A stretch of DNA of 64,000 nt from Batillaria attramentaria (GCA_018292915.2 JACVVK020000327.1:682501-746500), one strand, 5' to 3'; positions 1 through 9,781 are shown, counted from the stretch's first letter. A program made the numbers and translations. The notes: generated from the letters alone by a model not told the origin.

Positions 1-62
1 GTCGTCGTCATCGTCATCACAATCATCATTAATTCGTGCTTATGAAGTGGTGTTGCTTCCAG

Positions 63-166
63 GGGACCTAAAGAGTCCGACGAAAATCTACAGCACTATT
101 GAGAGCTCAAGAGACGGAGCAAGAAAAGCTGCACGGCATTACTCCACTTCCCTCGCCCCTCTGCAG
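63..166 (+). CDS. OAS-like exon, antepenultimate-minus-one
   Basis: The acceptor is a pyrimidine-rich run ending in AG at 61-62 and the donor is GT at 167-168. It enters in the middle of a codon and leaves at a codon boundary. It encodes 34 full codons including KIYSTIESSRDG and HYSTSLAPLQ. The latter matches the OAS stretch just before the LK.LIRLVK helix. The 5' neighbour exon is outside the window. Confidence 0.75.
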
Positions 167-447
167 GTACTTCAGATTCAAAATCAAATATCTTTATTAC
201 CCCTATTTTGGCAATTTGCTTTCAGTGGCGAAAAAAACAACAACAAACAACAAACAAACCATTTCTTCTTCTTCAGGACAAACGTAATGTAGTATACTTT
301 TTTCAGTCAGCCAGGACATTGTCCGATAATTGTTCCCACTGATATTAGTTAGACATTAAACTGGTCGCTGTCGGATAATTCTGTGGTGGCGAGTGAGCCT
401 CATGGTACGCACTTTTCAAAATCACGTGCGAGTTGAAACTGCTGACC

Positions 448-531
<84 letters not shown>

Positions 532-3500
532 AATTATGTTGAGTCAAACAGTGCAGTCATAAGTTTGCCCCTAAAGGTGCATGTTAGTATGTTACATTCC
601 GTTATATTGTACCTTTCAGGTGGAGTTCGTCAAGAAAGTTCCAGGCTCTCTGAAAGGCGTCATCCGACTCCTGAAGTACTGGAAGCAGGTTCGTAACTAG
701 TCAGTCTGAAAATAAAATCCGCCTCAGACCATTTCAAAAATGACAAATCTGTACTATATCAGAAGTGTTACGGTCGAAATGTTGGAAACACGTGAAAACG
801 AACTACTGCTACTACCACTAAGGCCCATGGCTCCAAGTGGAGTATAGGCCATCGGCGACCTTTCGCCATCGCACTCTGTTCTGGGCTACTCTTGCCACTC
901 CAGTCCAGTTGATCCCCTGCTTGCATAGCGCTGCCTCAGTGTCCCGCCTCCAGCTGTTGCGAGGCCGGACCCTCTTCCTTTTCCCCTGCGGGTTCCATGT
1001 CAGGGCTTGGCGTGTGGTGCTGGATGCTGGCTTCCTGAGGGTGTGTCCAATCCAGCCCTGCTTCCTCCGCAGGATCTGCTTGGCCAGTGGTGAAAACGAA
1101 ACAACAACAAATATAAGCATGTTTCTCGACAATGAATGAGAGGAAAAGCGGCTATTTGAGAAATTTTTTTGAATTATAATTCAGCGCAGCAGGTAGTCGG
1201 TCTCCTCTGTTCTCAACACCGTCTTGTATGGCCGTCACAAGAGGGCATCTCTGTGCTTGGAAAACCAAGAAACTCCACCCCATCTCGCTGTAGTCCCCTG
1301 TAGGTCAAAGAACACAATTGCACGAGGCCTCAGAATGCTTATATTATACATATTCCCTATTAGGCTCAGGCATCACAGACACCCCGAAAATGCTTCAGTT
1401 TAGAAACACAAATTACCATGCACAGACCATTCAAGGGCAAGCATCTGACGGGAGTTACAAAAATTTTGAATGTCTCCTTTCCGCTCAAACCTCACTGGAT
1501 TAACGCAATTCTGTTTAGGCCAGAAAGCCACTTTACTCATGCCTTTCTGATGCGCAAAAAAGTCCCAGCTTCACTGGCCACTTGCCTCCTTTTGCAAACC
1601 CCTTGTATGCACCTTGCCCTACAAAATACAAATATCACGAAAATCGCGCTTTTTCGTGACAACAAAAATCACTACAAACTAGGTCACTCGCCAGACAGGG
1701 CCCTGCAAATAAATATTGCGGGTGGGTGGGTGGGTGTTTGGGGGTTTAACGTCCTTTTCTACCGCATACGGGTGATATCAAAGAGGTTGCAACGATGAAA
1801 AACCCAGCACAAATATTTTTGGGTGTTTGGGAGTTTAACGTCCTTTTCCACCACATACGGGTGATATCATAGACGGGGCAACGATGAAAAAGCCCAGCAC
1901 AATATTTGGCCCCAGCCGGGATTCGAACTCAAGACCCGAGCATTGGAAGTCCAACGCTCTACCATTCTGCCACCCCAGCTCCTCACGCAAATATTTGGCC
2001 CCAGCCGGAATACAAATAAACACTGCACGTGACCCCACGCTTTATTTGTGTTGTTACACCTGCAGCGTCGTCTTTGACGCTGTTCCACTGTTTGTTTGGT
2101 TCACAAGGGCCCATTCACGCCCTTAGGGTTGATCGTCGACCCATATGGCTCTTTGCACTCCTCTGGCTCTGCTCTGCAGGCAGTCTGTGGCATGATGACA
2201 GCCACGACTGGTATCATGAGGAACGGAGAGATCAGGGCCCGCATGTAAAACTCGAGGTTAATTTAACCTTCGGCTACGGGCCTAACCCAGACTAGGACAA
2301 ATGAAACTCAAAAACAAAATTAAATAAAAAAGTTAAGAAAGAGAACAAAGGTCGAAAAAAATATCCTTCTCTAACGGCTTAGGCACCTTGGTGGGATGGA
2401 CCCGCTTCCTGGTTAAACAAAAAACCAACAGAAAAAATAACCCTAGAGCTAGTTTAGTTTGAGGTTAGATTTTAACCCGGGGCTAAAATCCCTAACCTCG
2501 ACTTTTACATGCGGGCCCAGATGCCATCTGTCCAGTCAGTATTCTGTACCTCTCCCACATCGCAATATGATACGACGCTGTAACCTGTTCAGTCCTTTCC
2601 AAATCCCTTTAACGTCCAGGAGAACAACGTGAACATCCGATCGTACAGCCTGGAGTTGCTGGCCATCCACGTGTCTCAGGAATATTCCACACTCAAGTCC
2701 ACCAACGACCTGTTCAGAGAGTGCATGAGGCTGCTGGCAGACCCTAGCAACATCCAGATCGCCTTCGGGCAACACTACGACAGCCACAAGTACACACGGT
2801 AAATTGTTGGGTAAAGCGGCTAATCTGTACCGTCAAAATGGTAAAAAGCTAGCGCCAAAATGCTTCGCAAATCCATGACACTTAGGCCTTCTTACCATGT
2901 GACAGCACTGATTCTCTCTTCTCTTACTGTGTTGACTGCGACCGTGTTGATTGCGACTCTGCCGTCATACTGTTTGTGCTGATCGTGGCTCGATCCGTCT
3001 TTGTCCTCTGTGTGCTTATTGTGACTCTGCCTTCACTCTTGTTTGTACTGAACGTGAGTCCGTCTCTGTCCTCAGGTTCGTATCCCGGCTGGGGCCAAAT
3101 ATTTGTGCTGGCTTTTTCATCGTTGCCCAGTCTTTGATATCACCCGCATGTGGTGGAAAAGGACGTTAAACCCCCAAACACCCACCCACACACACCCATC
3201 CACCCACTCTGTCCTCAGTGTTGCTCGTGACTCTGCCTTCATCCTCTTTGTACTGATCGTGGCTCCGTCTCTGTCCTCTGTTTGTTGGTCGTGACTCTCC
3301 CTTCATCCTCTTTGTACTGATCGTGGCTCCGTCTCTGTCCTCTGCGTGTTGATCGTGACTCTGCCTTCATCCTCTTTGTACTGATCGTGGCTCCGTCTCT
3401 GTCCTCTGTGTGCTTATTGTGACTCTGCTTTCATCTTCTTTGTACTGATCGTGGCTCCGTCTCTGTCCTCTGTGTGTTGATCGTGACTCTGCCTTCATCC

Positions 3501-3855
3501 TCTTTGTACTGACCGTGACTCCGTCTCTGTCCTCTGTGTGTTGGTCGTGACTCTCCCTTCATCTTCTTTGTACTGATCGTGACTCCGTCTCTGTCCTCTT
3601 TGTCACGACCGTGACATTGTCTTTGTCCTTTGTTGATCGTGACTCGGCTCGTCTTTGTACACTCTGTGCTGATTGTCACTGTTTCTGTTTGTGTGTTGAT
3701 TATAACGGTTTTTTTTGGGTCTTTACAGCAACATGAAAGCTCCGTATATCCTGGACCCTGCAAATCCTTTTATGGACACACTGACAGACACTAACATGAA
3801 GGCGGTCAACAAAGCTGCCCAGAAGACCTGCAAGTGTTCACGAGAAGAGCTGTGA
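63..3855 (+). CDS. 2'-5'-oligoadenylate synthetase-like gene, 3' part (four exons)
   Basis: The exons are 63-166, 620-688, 2620-2798 and 3729-3855. All have AG/GT borders and joining phases, giving about 158 residues that end in TGA. In order, the product carries HYSTSLAPLQVEFVKK, then VPGSLKGVIRLLKYWKQ, SYSLELLAIH, FGQHYDSHKYTR and APYILDPANPF. These follow the C-terminal helical domain of OAS proteins (known vertebrate pattern: FTELQ..F, LK.LIRLVK.WY, YALELLTIYAW, Y.ILDPADPT). OAS enzymes make 2'-5' oligoadenylates when bound to double-stranded RNA. The nucleotidyltransferase core with its catalytic aspartates would lie upstream of the window, so activity cannot be judged. The protein stops soon after the LDP motif and has no CFK oligomerisation motif. 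The introns hold a LINE tail, SINEs, a TIR element and a minisatellite. Family is fairly certain; enzymatic function is inference. Confidence 0.85.
452..528. repeat. (AC)n-(AG)n compound microsatellite in OAS-like intron
   Basis: About 22 AC units followed directly by about 15 AG units, within the intron between the first two visible OAS-like exons and about 90 bases before the next acceptor. Confidence 0.97.
620..688 (+). CDS. OAS-like exon with the LKxxIRLLKYW helix
   Basis: A 69-base phase-0 exon of 23 codons, with acceptor TTTCAG at 614-619 and donor GT at 689-690. It encodes VEFVKKVPGSLKGVIRLLKY followed by WKQ. This is the most diagnostic piece of the OAS C-terminal domain in the window. 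Confidence 0.85.
818..1100 (-). mobile_element. LINE fragment, C-terminal tail of reverse transcriptase ORF
   Basis: The minus strand encodes WIGHTLRKP, ALTWNPQGKRKR, RPRNSWRRD and a C-terminal WRKVADGLY. This is the familiar end of an ORF2 common in invertebrate non-LTR retrotransposons. Only the terminal ~95 codons are present, so the copy is 5'-truncated. It lies antisense in an OAS-like intron. Confidence 0.75.
1307..1714 (+). repeat. unclassified ~410-bp interspersed repeat, copy 1
   Basis: Clearly homologous, in opposite orientation, to 57719-58165. Shared blocks include the stretch around GGCATCACAGACACCCC, 'GAATGTCTCCTTT', 'AGCTTCACTGGC' and 'TTTTTCRTGACAACAAAAATCA'. It has no recognisable protein, no tRNA promoter boxes and no terminal repeats. 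A short open frame inside it is also partly open in the other copy, but substitutions do not look coding. Confidence 0.7.
1720..2012 (-). mobile_element. SINE family A, host copy interrupted by a second SINE A
   Basis: The conserved 3' body (minus strand) occupies 1720-1818 and resumes at 1988-2012. Between the halves sits another SINE A copy, flanked by the duplicated nonamer CAAATATTT. The tRNA-like head of the host copy is mostly missing. Confidence 0.85.
1819..1987 (-). mobile_element. SINE family A, nested full-length copy
   Basis: On the minus strand it runs from a tRNA-like head (box B GTTCGAATCCCGG) through the conserved 'GGCCAAATATTGTGCTGGGC' type body to a GTTAAACTCCCAAACACCC end. 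CAAATATTT is duplicated at 1810-1818 and 1988-1996, marking insertion into an older SINE A. Confidence 0.88.
2055..2200 (+). repeat. low-copy repeat shared with 53625-53770
   Basis: Shares GCGTCGTCTTTGA, a GGGCCC..TCA.GCCCTT block and CTCTGCAGGCAG, in the same order, with 53625-53770. Class unknown. Confidence 0.5.
2235..2518. mobile_element. TIR (MITE-like) element, copy 1
   Basis: A 284-bp segment starts GGGCCCGCATGTAAAACTCG and ends with its near-perfect inverse, so the terminal inverted repeats are about 30 bp. It has no coding potential. A second copy lies inverted at 32589-32867. No convincing target-site duplication was seen. It sits in the OAS-like intron about 100 bp before the exon at 2620. 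Confidence 0.85.
2620..2798 (+). CDS. OAS-like exon with the YSLELLAIH segment
   Basis: Acceptor CCAG at 2616-2619, donor GTAAAT from 2799. The 179 bases enter in phase 0 and leave two bases into a codon, completed by the first base of the last exon as CGC (Arg). The exon encodes SYSLELLAIHVSQEY, FRECMRLLADPSN and IAFGQHYDSHKYTR. A TIR element ends about 100 bases upstream. Confidence 0.85.
2926..3700 (+). repeat. ~64-bp minisatellite in OAS-like intron, split by a SINE
   Basis: Tandem units of the form 'GATCGTGACTCTGCCTTCAT' + 'CCTCTTTGTACTGATCGTGG' + 'CTCCGTCTCTGTCCTCTGTG', about ten copies of differing age. A SINE A body interrupts the array at about 3075-3208. The array ends about 30 bp before the terminal exon's acceptor. 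Confidence 0.9.
3075..3208 (+). mobile_element. SINE family A, 5'-truncated
   Basis: Begins at the box-B-like GTTCGTATCCCGG and contains the full body from GGGGCCAAATATTTGTGCTG to GGACGTTAAACCCCCAAACA and a CCCA-rich tail. It is inserted in the intronic minisatellite. Confidence 0.9.
3729..3855 (+). CDS. OAS-like terminal exon with the ILDPANP motif
   Basis: Acceptor TTTACAG ends at 3728. The exon encodes NMKAPYILDPANPFMDT, then about 25 charged or polar residues ending KCSREEL and TGA. ILDPANP corresponds to the ILDPADP motif of OAS proteins. The tail after it is much shorter than in vertebrate OAS1. I saw no clear polyadenylation signal right after the stop. Confidence 0.85.
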
Positions 3856-3939
3856 GGCGTCTGCTGGACAGTGGAACGCAGCACGCAGGCTTTCATGAGT
3901 CGTGAAAGTCTGCGCGGAGTCCTGCTTTCAATACGATTC

Positions 3940-4010
3940 AGTTCAATTCAAATTACTTTGTTAATCCCAGAAGGGAAATTGTAGGCCACCATAAAAATAA
4001 TAATAAGACA
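3940..4010 (-). mobile_element. LINE 3' terminus fragment
   Basis: On the minus strand it reads TTTCCCTTCTGGGATTAACA, then AAGTAATTTGAATTGAAC. This hairpin-forming TTTCCC..GGGAT end with an AATAAAG-like motif and (TTGAA)n tail recurs at 16668-16760 and 59742-59790. Confidence 0.5.
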
Positions 4011-4107
4011 TAATACATGCAATAACAAATAACACTTGCACTAACAGAAGCCTCAGTCACGCACACAAGTAAACCTAATCTCTCTCTCTCTCTACCTCTC
4101 TCTCTCT

Positions 4108-4152
4108 CTCAAAGCCGCGAAATAGTCTTTGTTGCTTGCGCGGCGTTAAGCC

Positions 4153-4212
<60 letters not shown>
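4108..4212 (+). mobile_element. SINE family D tail with (CTAA)n
   Basis: AGTCTTTGTTGCTTGCGCGG followed by CGTTAAGCCCTAA and about 14 CTAA units. The same block, with other tails, is found at 37735-37790, 42408-42449 and, inverted, 42762-42797. Confidence 0.6.
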
Positions 4213-4214
<2 letters not shown>

Positions 4215-4233
4215 CTCTCTCTCTCTCTGTGTG

Positions 4234-4319
<86 letters not shown>
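4213..4319. repeat. (CT)n/(AC)n microsatellite
   Basis: A short CT run, GTGTGT, then about 45 AC units, contiguous with the CTAA array. Confidence 0.95.
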
Positions 4320-4320
<1 letters not shown>

Positions 4321-6023
4321 AGTCCAAAGCACTCACGCTCTTAAAAAATGAACCCACTCACAAACAAAATTTTATCTCTGAAACACTCGCACACTCATAT
4401 ACAAAACTTACTCACACACGCACATGAAAGTCTTGTGTACTCACACACCTATGAAAAACTTAAACTTACTCTCACACACACACACACAAATGAAAGATCG
4501 AATGACAAATGAAGTACGCATTGGTCTCCGCAGTAGTATCCACATCGTTGCGCTTGACCAGTTTCAAGTGTATATAGTACTCCAAGGGTAACACCTTAAA
4601 GGCGGCGATCATTCAGAACGGCTTGCCAGTCTGACCGTAAATTTGACATAGGGCCCTTCCTGGTCGGTTACCGGCGCCTACCGCAAATCTTCCCCATTGT
4701 CCGCGGCCTTTAAATACGGTTTTTTTTTGTTTTGTTTTTTTAACTAGCTCTGAACACTGCTTTTATGTGAACACGCATTTCATGAAAACACTAATGCTAA
4801 CTTGAGAAAAGTATTTTTGTGGTTTGTGATTGTCTTATGTGAGTATTTTCTGTCCAGTTTTTGCTCAGATTTTTAAGGTCGTGAATGTGTGTATGTCCAT
4901 GCAGTATGCTTGGTGCGTATGACAACCCACAGAAATCAGTGCCATTTTCTTCATTTAGTTTTTTTGTCTGCTTGCCAAGTGTGCCATGTTTCAAGTGATT
5001 AATATCACTACTTTCGATCAGAGAATTTCCATGTGATACCGTATTTCGAGATATTTCTCTGCTTTTTTGTTTTCTCAGACATTAATTTGCCAGTTTTTTT
5101 GCTCACTTATGTAACAAAGGGAGTCTACGTTATAACCCTCCGTCGTCTGTCTGTGTGTCTGTCTGTCCGTGTGTCCGCAGTTAACCTTAGCGTTGGCATT
5201 TTCACAGAATCTACACACAGCGGAGACACTAAACTTGGTATGCTAATGAACAGCCATGCGACCTTTCAAAACACACCATTCTATGAAAATTTTAATATTG
5301 CCAGGAGCTAAGAACACTAGAGACACCCCACCTGGCATGGCGATAGATAATGATAAGAGCTGTACAAACATACACTTTTGAATGACCTTGACCCTTGTCA
5401 CAAGTGAGTCATGGAGGCGTCTGCCTCTCTATTTAGTGCTCATTTGTGTGCTTGGTTTGCTATCAGTGTATACACAGAAGAGTTTCCTATTTGCTGTACA
5501 TGTTTCGCGGGTAAATGTTTCAGTAAATTTACACTTTTGGCTAATGATATGTACAAAGAGAGACGTAACACAGTAATGCATTCAGCCGCAGTCGTTTCAA
5601 CAATGCATTACGGTGTCGAAAACTGCAACAGATCAATCTTGATTAGACAGAAAACTGAAAGGTATGTTGCAAGAAGCAAAACTAATATGTAGAAATGATG
5701 CTGTAATTATTAACTGCATTGCTTCGTGGTGCCAGAGTACGCCAGTGAGAATTAGTTTAATGATATTTTGGTCTGCACTAGAAAAATAAGATAAACACAG
5801 GCACGCCCAGAAATAAACAATTTTACATAACCCCAAATAACTATGCTTGTCATTTCTGATTAGGGTTATTTATCTCTGTGAAGAAAGGTGCGATGAGAGT
5901 GATTTCCTTGTAAAATAGTAAATTGGGTTTAATGAAAGAAGTATTAAAAAGGAAATTTTCTGTACTGACTGTTAAAAAAATACACATTTTCGTGAATGTT
6001 GCGTGCGTACACATGATGAAGTC

Positions 6024-6024
<1 letters not shown>
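4320..6024. other. intergenic, no gene recognised
   Basis: AT-rich spacer between the OAS-like gene and the first GPCR. Open frames are short and without motifs. Nothing beyond scattered simple repeats could be supported. Confidence 0.6.

Positions 6025-6092
<68 letters not shown>
6025..6092. repeat. (GT)n microsatellite
   Basis: About 34 uninterrupted GT units. Confidence 0.97.
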
Positions 6093-6094
<2 letters not shown>

Positions 6095-6397
6095 CATTAT
6101 ACGGAAAAAAATCGGTCTGAACCGAAAGCGAAAAATTGATACGTCATTAAATACTTTAGGGGAAAAGACCGCTTTCATTCTGCAAAATCGAAGCTAGACA
6201 TTATTGGGAAAAGAAATAATTAGGGTGTTGTTTTTTATGTTTCAAGTGTATAAAGGTCATTCTGAGCAACTGCGTCAAAGTACAGTACGAACACTTGCAT
6301 GTTTTCTCACAGTGTGTGGCAGAACAGTGCCATACATATTTTGTGCAAGTGTTGTTAACGATGGTGACAGTTTGTAATTTCTTACTCTCCAGTGTCA

Positions 6398-6568
6398 GGG
6401 GAGCCGCGGTGGTCGAATGGTAGAGCGTTGGACTTCTAATGCTCGAGTCGTGAGTTCGATCCCGGTTGGGGTCAAATATTTGTGCTGGCTTTTTCATCGT
6501 TGCCCCGTCTTTGATATCACCCTATGTGGTGGAAAAGGACGTTAAACCCCCAAACACCCACCCACCCT
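6398..6568 (+). mobile_element. SINE family A, full-length
   Basis: The tRNA-like head has box A (GGTCGAATGGTAGAG) and box B (GTTCGATCCCGG). The segment between them, TTGGACTTCTAAT, resembles a tRNA-Arg(TCT) anticodon arm. The body GTCAAATATTTGTGCTGGC to GACGTTAAACCCCCAAACA and a (CCCA)n tail follow. T-stem sides do not pair properly, so this is not a working tRNA gene. It lies about 350 bp upstream of the GPCR start codon. Confidence 0.93.
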
Positions 6569-6912
6569 TCCCCATTTCAGGGCCAAAATTTATTTAATTG
6601 AGGTGAAAGTCCCAAGGGAACTTGACAACAAAGCAGTGAGGCACGATTTCTACCAAACGTTTGATCAGAAACCCGCCTTCTGCACGTATCACAAAGACCT
6701 ATCCATCAGCATCACGACGTGGTCGCAATACAGAGTGATGATAAAATAGAGATTGTATGCGGTCCAAGGGCTGAATCAAAATTTTGTACACATTCGGTCT
6801 AACGTACATGTACGCAAAACAGGCCGGTTTGAATCTGCCATAGCACCAACACCCAACAGCAGGAAAACCAGATTCGGAAGTGAGTGGACACTAAGCACAA
6901 CCAGCAGAAACT

Positions 6913-8172
6913 ATGTTGAACGGATCTGAAGAGCATTCATTCCGCTTTGAAAACTACAGTTCAGAAGCAGAAGACCATTGGCATTGTTCCAAGTACGTCA
7001 TTGGTGTGAGCGAAAAGTTAATTAGAACGCTGTTCCCTGATGACTGTAACAACACTGCTACTCTACAGAACACATCCAGTGAAACGAGTTCAGTTGGCCA
7101 TTCTGACGTCACGACCGATAACCCATTCCTGCCTGCTGACGTCATCAGCTTCGCCACGTACCTGGTCATAGACAGAGTGTGCATCTGTGGCGTCCAGCCT
7201 GTGCTGTTTCTGATCGGTGTCCCCACCAACATCCTCAGCTGCATCGTGTTCGCCAGACAGGGCCTTCGGGACCGTATGAACCTTCTCCTCTTCAGTCTGG
7301 CGCTTGTCGACTTGCTTTTTGTGGCGCTCTTCTTCCTGACCGGCTCCTACTGCCTGGTGGGTCAGTTCAGGCCGGATGTTCAGAACTGGTGGAAGTTCTT
7401 CGCGCGGAAGTACTTCACAGGGCTGTACCGCGGCTTTCTTTACACCTCCGGCTGCCTGACCATGATCATCGCGGTGGAGAGATGCCTGTGCGTGGCTATG
7501 CCCTTGAAAGCCGCCAACCTCATCAAGACTAGAACCGTAGGTGCCATGATAGCAGCTACCCTGGTTGTCATACAAACCGCGTGCTGTATCTACCCTCTCG
7601 AGCTGGAGATCGGCTCCGCGCTTGACCTAGCTACCGGGGAAGTTTTGTATTTCCTGACCTTGACCCAATTTTACTTTGACAACCAGAAGCTGATCGACGT
7701 CGTGGAGAACACGTTCCTGATGATCGTCATCCCATTTACAACATTCATAGTGGTAACAGCAGCTACCGCCGTCACCGTGGTCAAGCTGAAAAGGGCGATA
7801 ACTTGGCGCGAAACTTCTGGAAGCGACAGCACCATCAACAAAAGACAGATGGCGCTGGCCAAGATGCTGGTGGTCGTCTCGTGTGTCTACATCCTGACCG
7901 CGGCTCCCAACCTGGCCCTGGGTCTGTCTCGCCTCACAGTGCCGGGCTTCCTGCCGTCTGAACGCTTCGCTAACATCTTCCTGGCCTCGCACCTCCTCTA
8001 CCTGATGTTGGCCATGTTCAACAGCTCCGTCAACTTCTTCATCTATGCCACAAACTCCTCCCGGTTCCGCTTGGAACTGTACAAGCTGTTGTATTTGGGA
8101 CGGAAAAACACGGCCCTGAATACAGCTGTCTCCAGCACTACTCAACAAACAGATGCGTTTGAACAGAAGTAA
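6913..8172 (+). CDS. rhodopsin-like GPCR, FMRFamide/chemosensory-receptor-like
   Basis: An intronless 419-residue receptor with about 90 extracellular residues first and N-glycosylation sequons at N3, N14, N46 and N53. Seven hydrophobic spans lie near 94-113, 123-146, 170-190, 208-226, 267-290, 314-337 and 356-379. The DRY position reads ERC (189-191). The TM7 NPxxY site is replaced by NSSVNFFIY (370-378), as in mollusc FMRFamide-receptor-like and chemosensory clades (from memory). The third loop is short (RAITWRETSGSDSTINKRQ). The ligand is unknown, and G-protein coupling at the plasma membrane is assumed from the family. It is the paralogue of 27917-29065, most similar from TM5 to TM7. The start ATG has an A at -3 and follows an in-frame non-coding leader. 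Confidence 0.93.
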   Translation: MLNGSEEHSFRFENYSSEAEDHWHCSKYVIGVSEKLIRTLFPDDCNNTATLQNTSSETSSVGHSDVTTDNPFLPADVISFATYLVIDRVCICGVQPVLFLIGVPTNILSCIVFARQGLRDRMNLLLFSLALVDLLFVALFFLTGSYCLVGQFRPDVQNWWKFFARKYFTGLYRGFLYTSGCLTMIIAVERCLCVAMPLKAANLIKTRTVGAMIAATLVVIQTACCIYPLELEIGSALDLATGEVLYFLTLTQFYFDNQKLIDVVENTFLMIVIPFTTFIVVTAATAVTVVKLKRAITWRETSGSDSTINKRQMALAKMLVVVSCVYILTAAPNLALGLSRLTVPGFLPSERFANIFLASHLLYLMLAMFNSSVNFFIYATNSSRFRLELYKLLYLGRKNTALNTAVSSTTQQTDAFEQK

Positions 8173-8265
8173 GGGCATGGTAGTAGCCACACGCCGTTAG
8201 CGATTTGCGGGCTATCTCGCTTTCTGTCATTTGAAAATAACTGAGAATCTCTTGCCGGGAACATT

Positions 8266-8268
<3 letters not shown>

Positions 8269-8305
<37 letters not shown>

Positions 8306-8337
8306 CACACACACACACACGCACGCACGCACGCAAG
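8269..8337. repeat. (AC)n/(GCAC)n microsatellite
   Basis: AC units with interspersed GCAC steps, about 100 bp downstream of the GPCR stop codon and possibly in its 3' UTR. Confidence 0.95.
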
Positions 8338-9022
8338 CACTCAAGCAAACAAACACAGTAAATGTTGTTGGCATGTCAGTCAGGAACTGGCTACATGTTA
8401 ATGATCAACGTGTTTTACCGCTTAGTACCTTAACTCGCCTCCGCGTATAAATGAATCTCGCACTATTTAGTTTTTTACTCTCAGCGCAACCAAGCTAGTC
8501 TCAGATGTACGTCTCAGTCTCTCCCCATGTCTCAGACCCCTGTTTTCTTGATTGCACACTGTATACTTGAGACAATACCCGCGACCCCCCCCCCCCCACT
8601 CCCCCCGCCTCCTCCCTCCACCAACCCCTACTTATGGGACTGGAAGCCCTAAAGTAATAAAAATGTCGCGTTCGTTTCGTTTGTATACTTTGCAAGTAAT
8701 GAAATGTTTACAGTCGCACTTATTGATACGCAAGGCCGACTGCAAGTGTAGCCTAACTGGTGTAAAAGACTCGACTTTTACGGCCCAACTGGAAGCTGCA
8801 ATACCTAGACAAGGTGTATCCTCTTGTTCCTTGCTCTGTATTTTCAACATTATGAACGCACTCCCGATATAAATTCAGGTGTTTCCTGAGATTCACGCAC
8901 TGCTTTTGGCTGTCATGCGATTGACAATGTCATAAATTTATAGGAAAAAAGGGCACTCTTACAGCTTTTTATGGCAACCAAGAGTAATAGAAGCACACTA
9001 TTTTGTTGTTTTTATTGTTGTT

Positions 9023-9425
9023 GGGGCGGTCGGTGGTCTAGTGGTTAAAAGACTTGTCACCAATGCGAGAGGTCAGGGGTTCGAGTCCAACTCGGGGCAA
9101 AGAATTTTTCCTTCTCGTATGTGACACCGTTCATTCGGGCCGATCGTCGGGGGTTCTCTCCGGGTACTCCGGCTTCCTCCCCCTCTGCTTTGGAATTGTT
9201 CAGCCCACCAAATTTAAAAAATAAATGCAATTCTAAATTCAGAAATTTAAGTAGCTGAGCTGACCCTTCGCACCACGTGACTGTAATGTGTTTACGTCCA
9301 GTGTGTGAGAGAATGCGTGTGATTCACGTGAGCGTGCGTGTTGGGTTCAGTTCGCGGCGCTTTGAGCAGATTCATGAAATTGGGTAAAGCGCCTATACAA
9401 TACTCATTATTATTATTATTTGTTG
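9023..9425 (+). mobile_element. SINE family B, full-length (~400 bp)
   Basis: The tRNA-like head has TGGTCTAGTGGTTA (box A) and GGTTCGAGTCC (box B); the CTTGTCACC between them resembles a tRNA-Asp anticodon arm. The body includes GGGTTCTCTCCGGGTACTCC and GGCTTCCTCCCC, then AAATAAATGCAATTCTAAAT, GAATGCGTGTGATTCACGTG and the terminal AAAGCGCCTATACAATACTC plus (ATT)n. Other copies: 49671-49876, 49877-49995, 61772-62000, 62847-63250. Confidence 0.92.
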
Positions 9426-9542
9426 TTGTTGTCGTTCACGAACAATACTGAAATGGGTCAGTTGGATCCCGATTTGGGAGGAATCGTGTTTGTCGATTAA
9501 TCATGAGTCGATTTCATTGAATTCAACATACGGCTGCAGATT

Positions 9543-9548
<6 letters not shown>

Positions 9549-9630
<82 letters not shown>
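9549..9630. repeat. (GT)n microsatellite
   Basis: About 41 uninterrupted GT units. Confidence 0.97.
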
Positions 9631-9631
<1 letters not shown>

Positions 9632-9781
9632 GTTCATTGAAATATCTGCTGGGTTGCATAAGCCATGCATAACCATATTATAATGCGTTTGGTAATGCAG
9701 CTGCCAATGATTTTCGGCGATAACGTTTAATGGAGCGACTGTCGTATACCTGTCAAATGGGAAAAGTTGTTCCTAGCCTGC

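Noticed and set aside
1418..1798. 126-residue open frame, also partly open at 57616-58005
   Set aside because: Lies in an interspersed repeat and a SINE; indels between the copies do not respect codons.
6398..6470. tRNA genes at the many TGGCCGAATGGTAGAG...GTTCGAATCCCGG segments
   Set aside because: T-stem sides (GTGAG/CCCGG) and other stems do not pair, and each is followed by the same SINE body; they are SINE heads.
7627..8190. 187-residue antisense open frame across the first GPCR (and the similar one across the second)
   Set aside because: Shadow of the GPCR coding strand; no motifs of its own.
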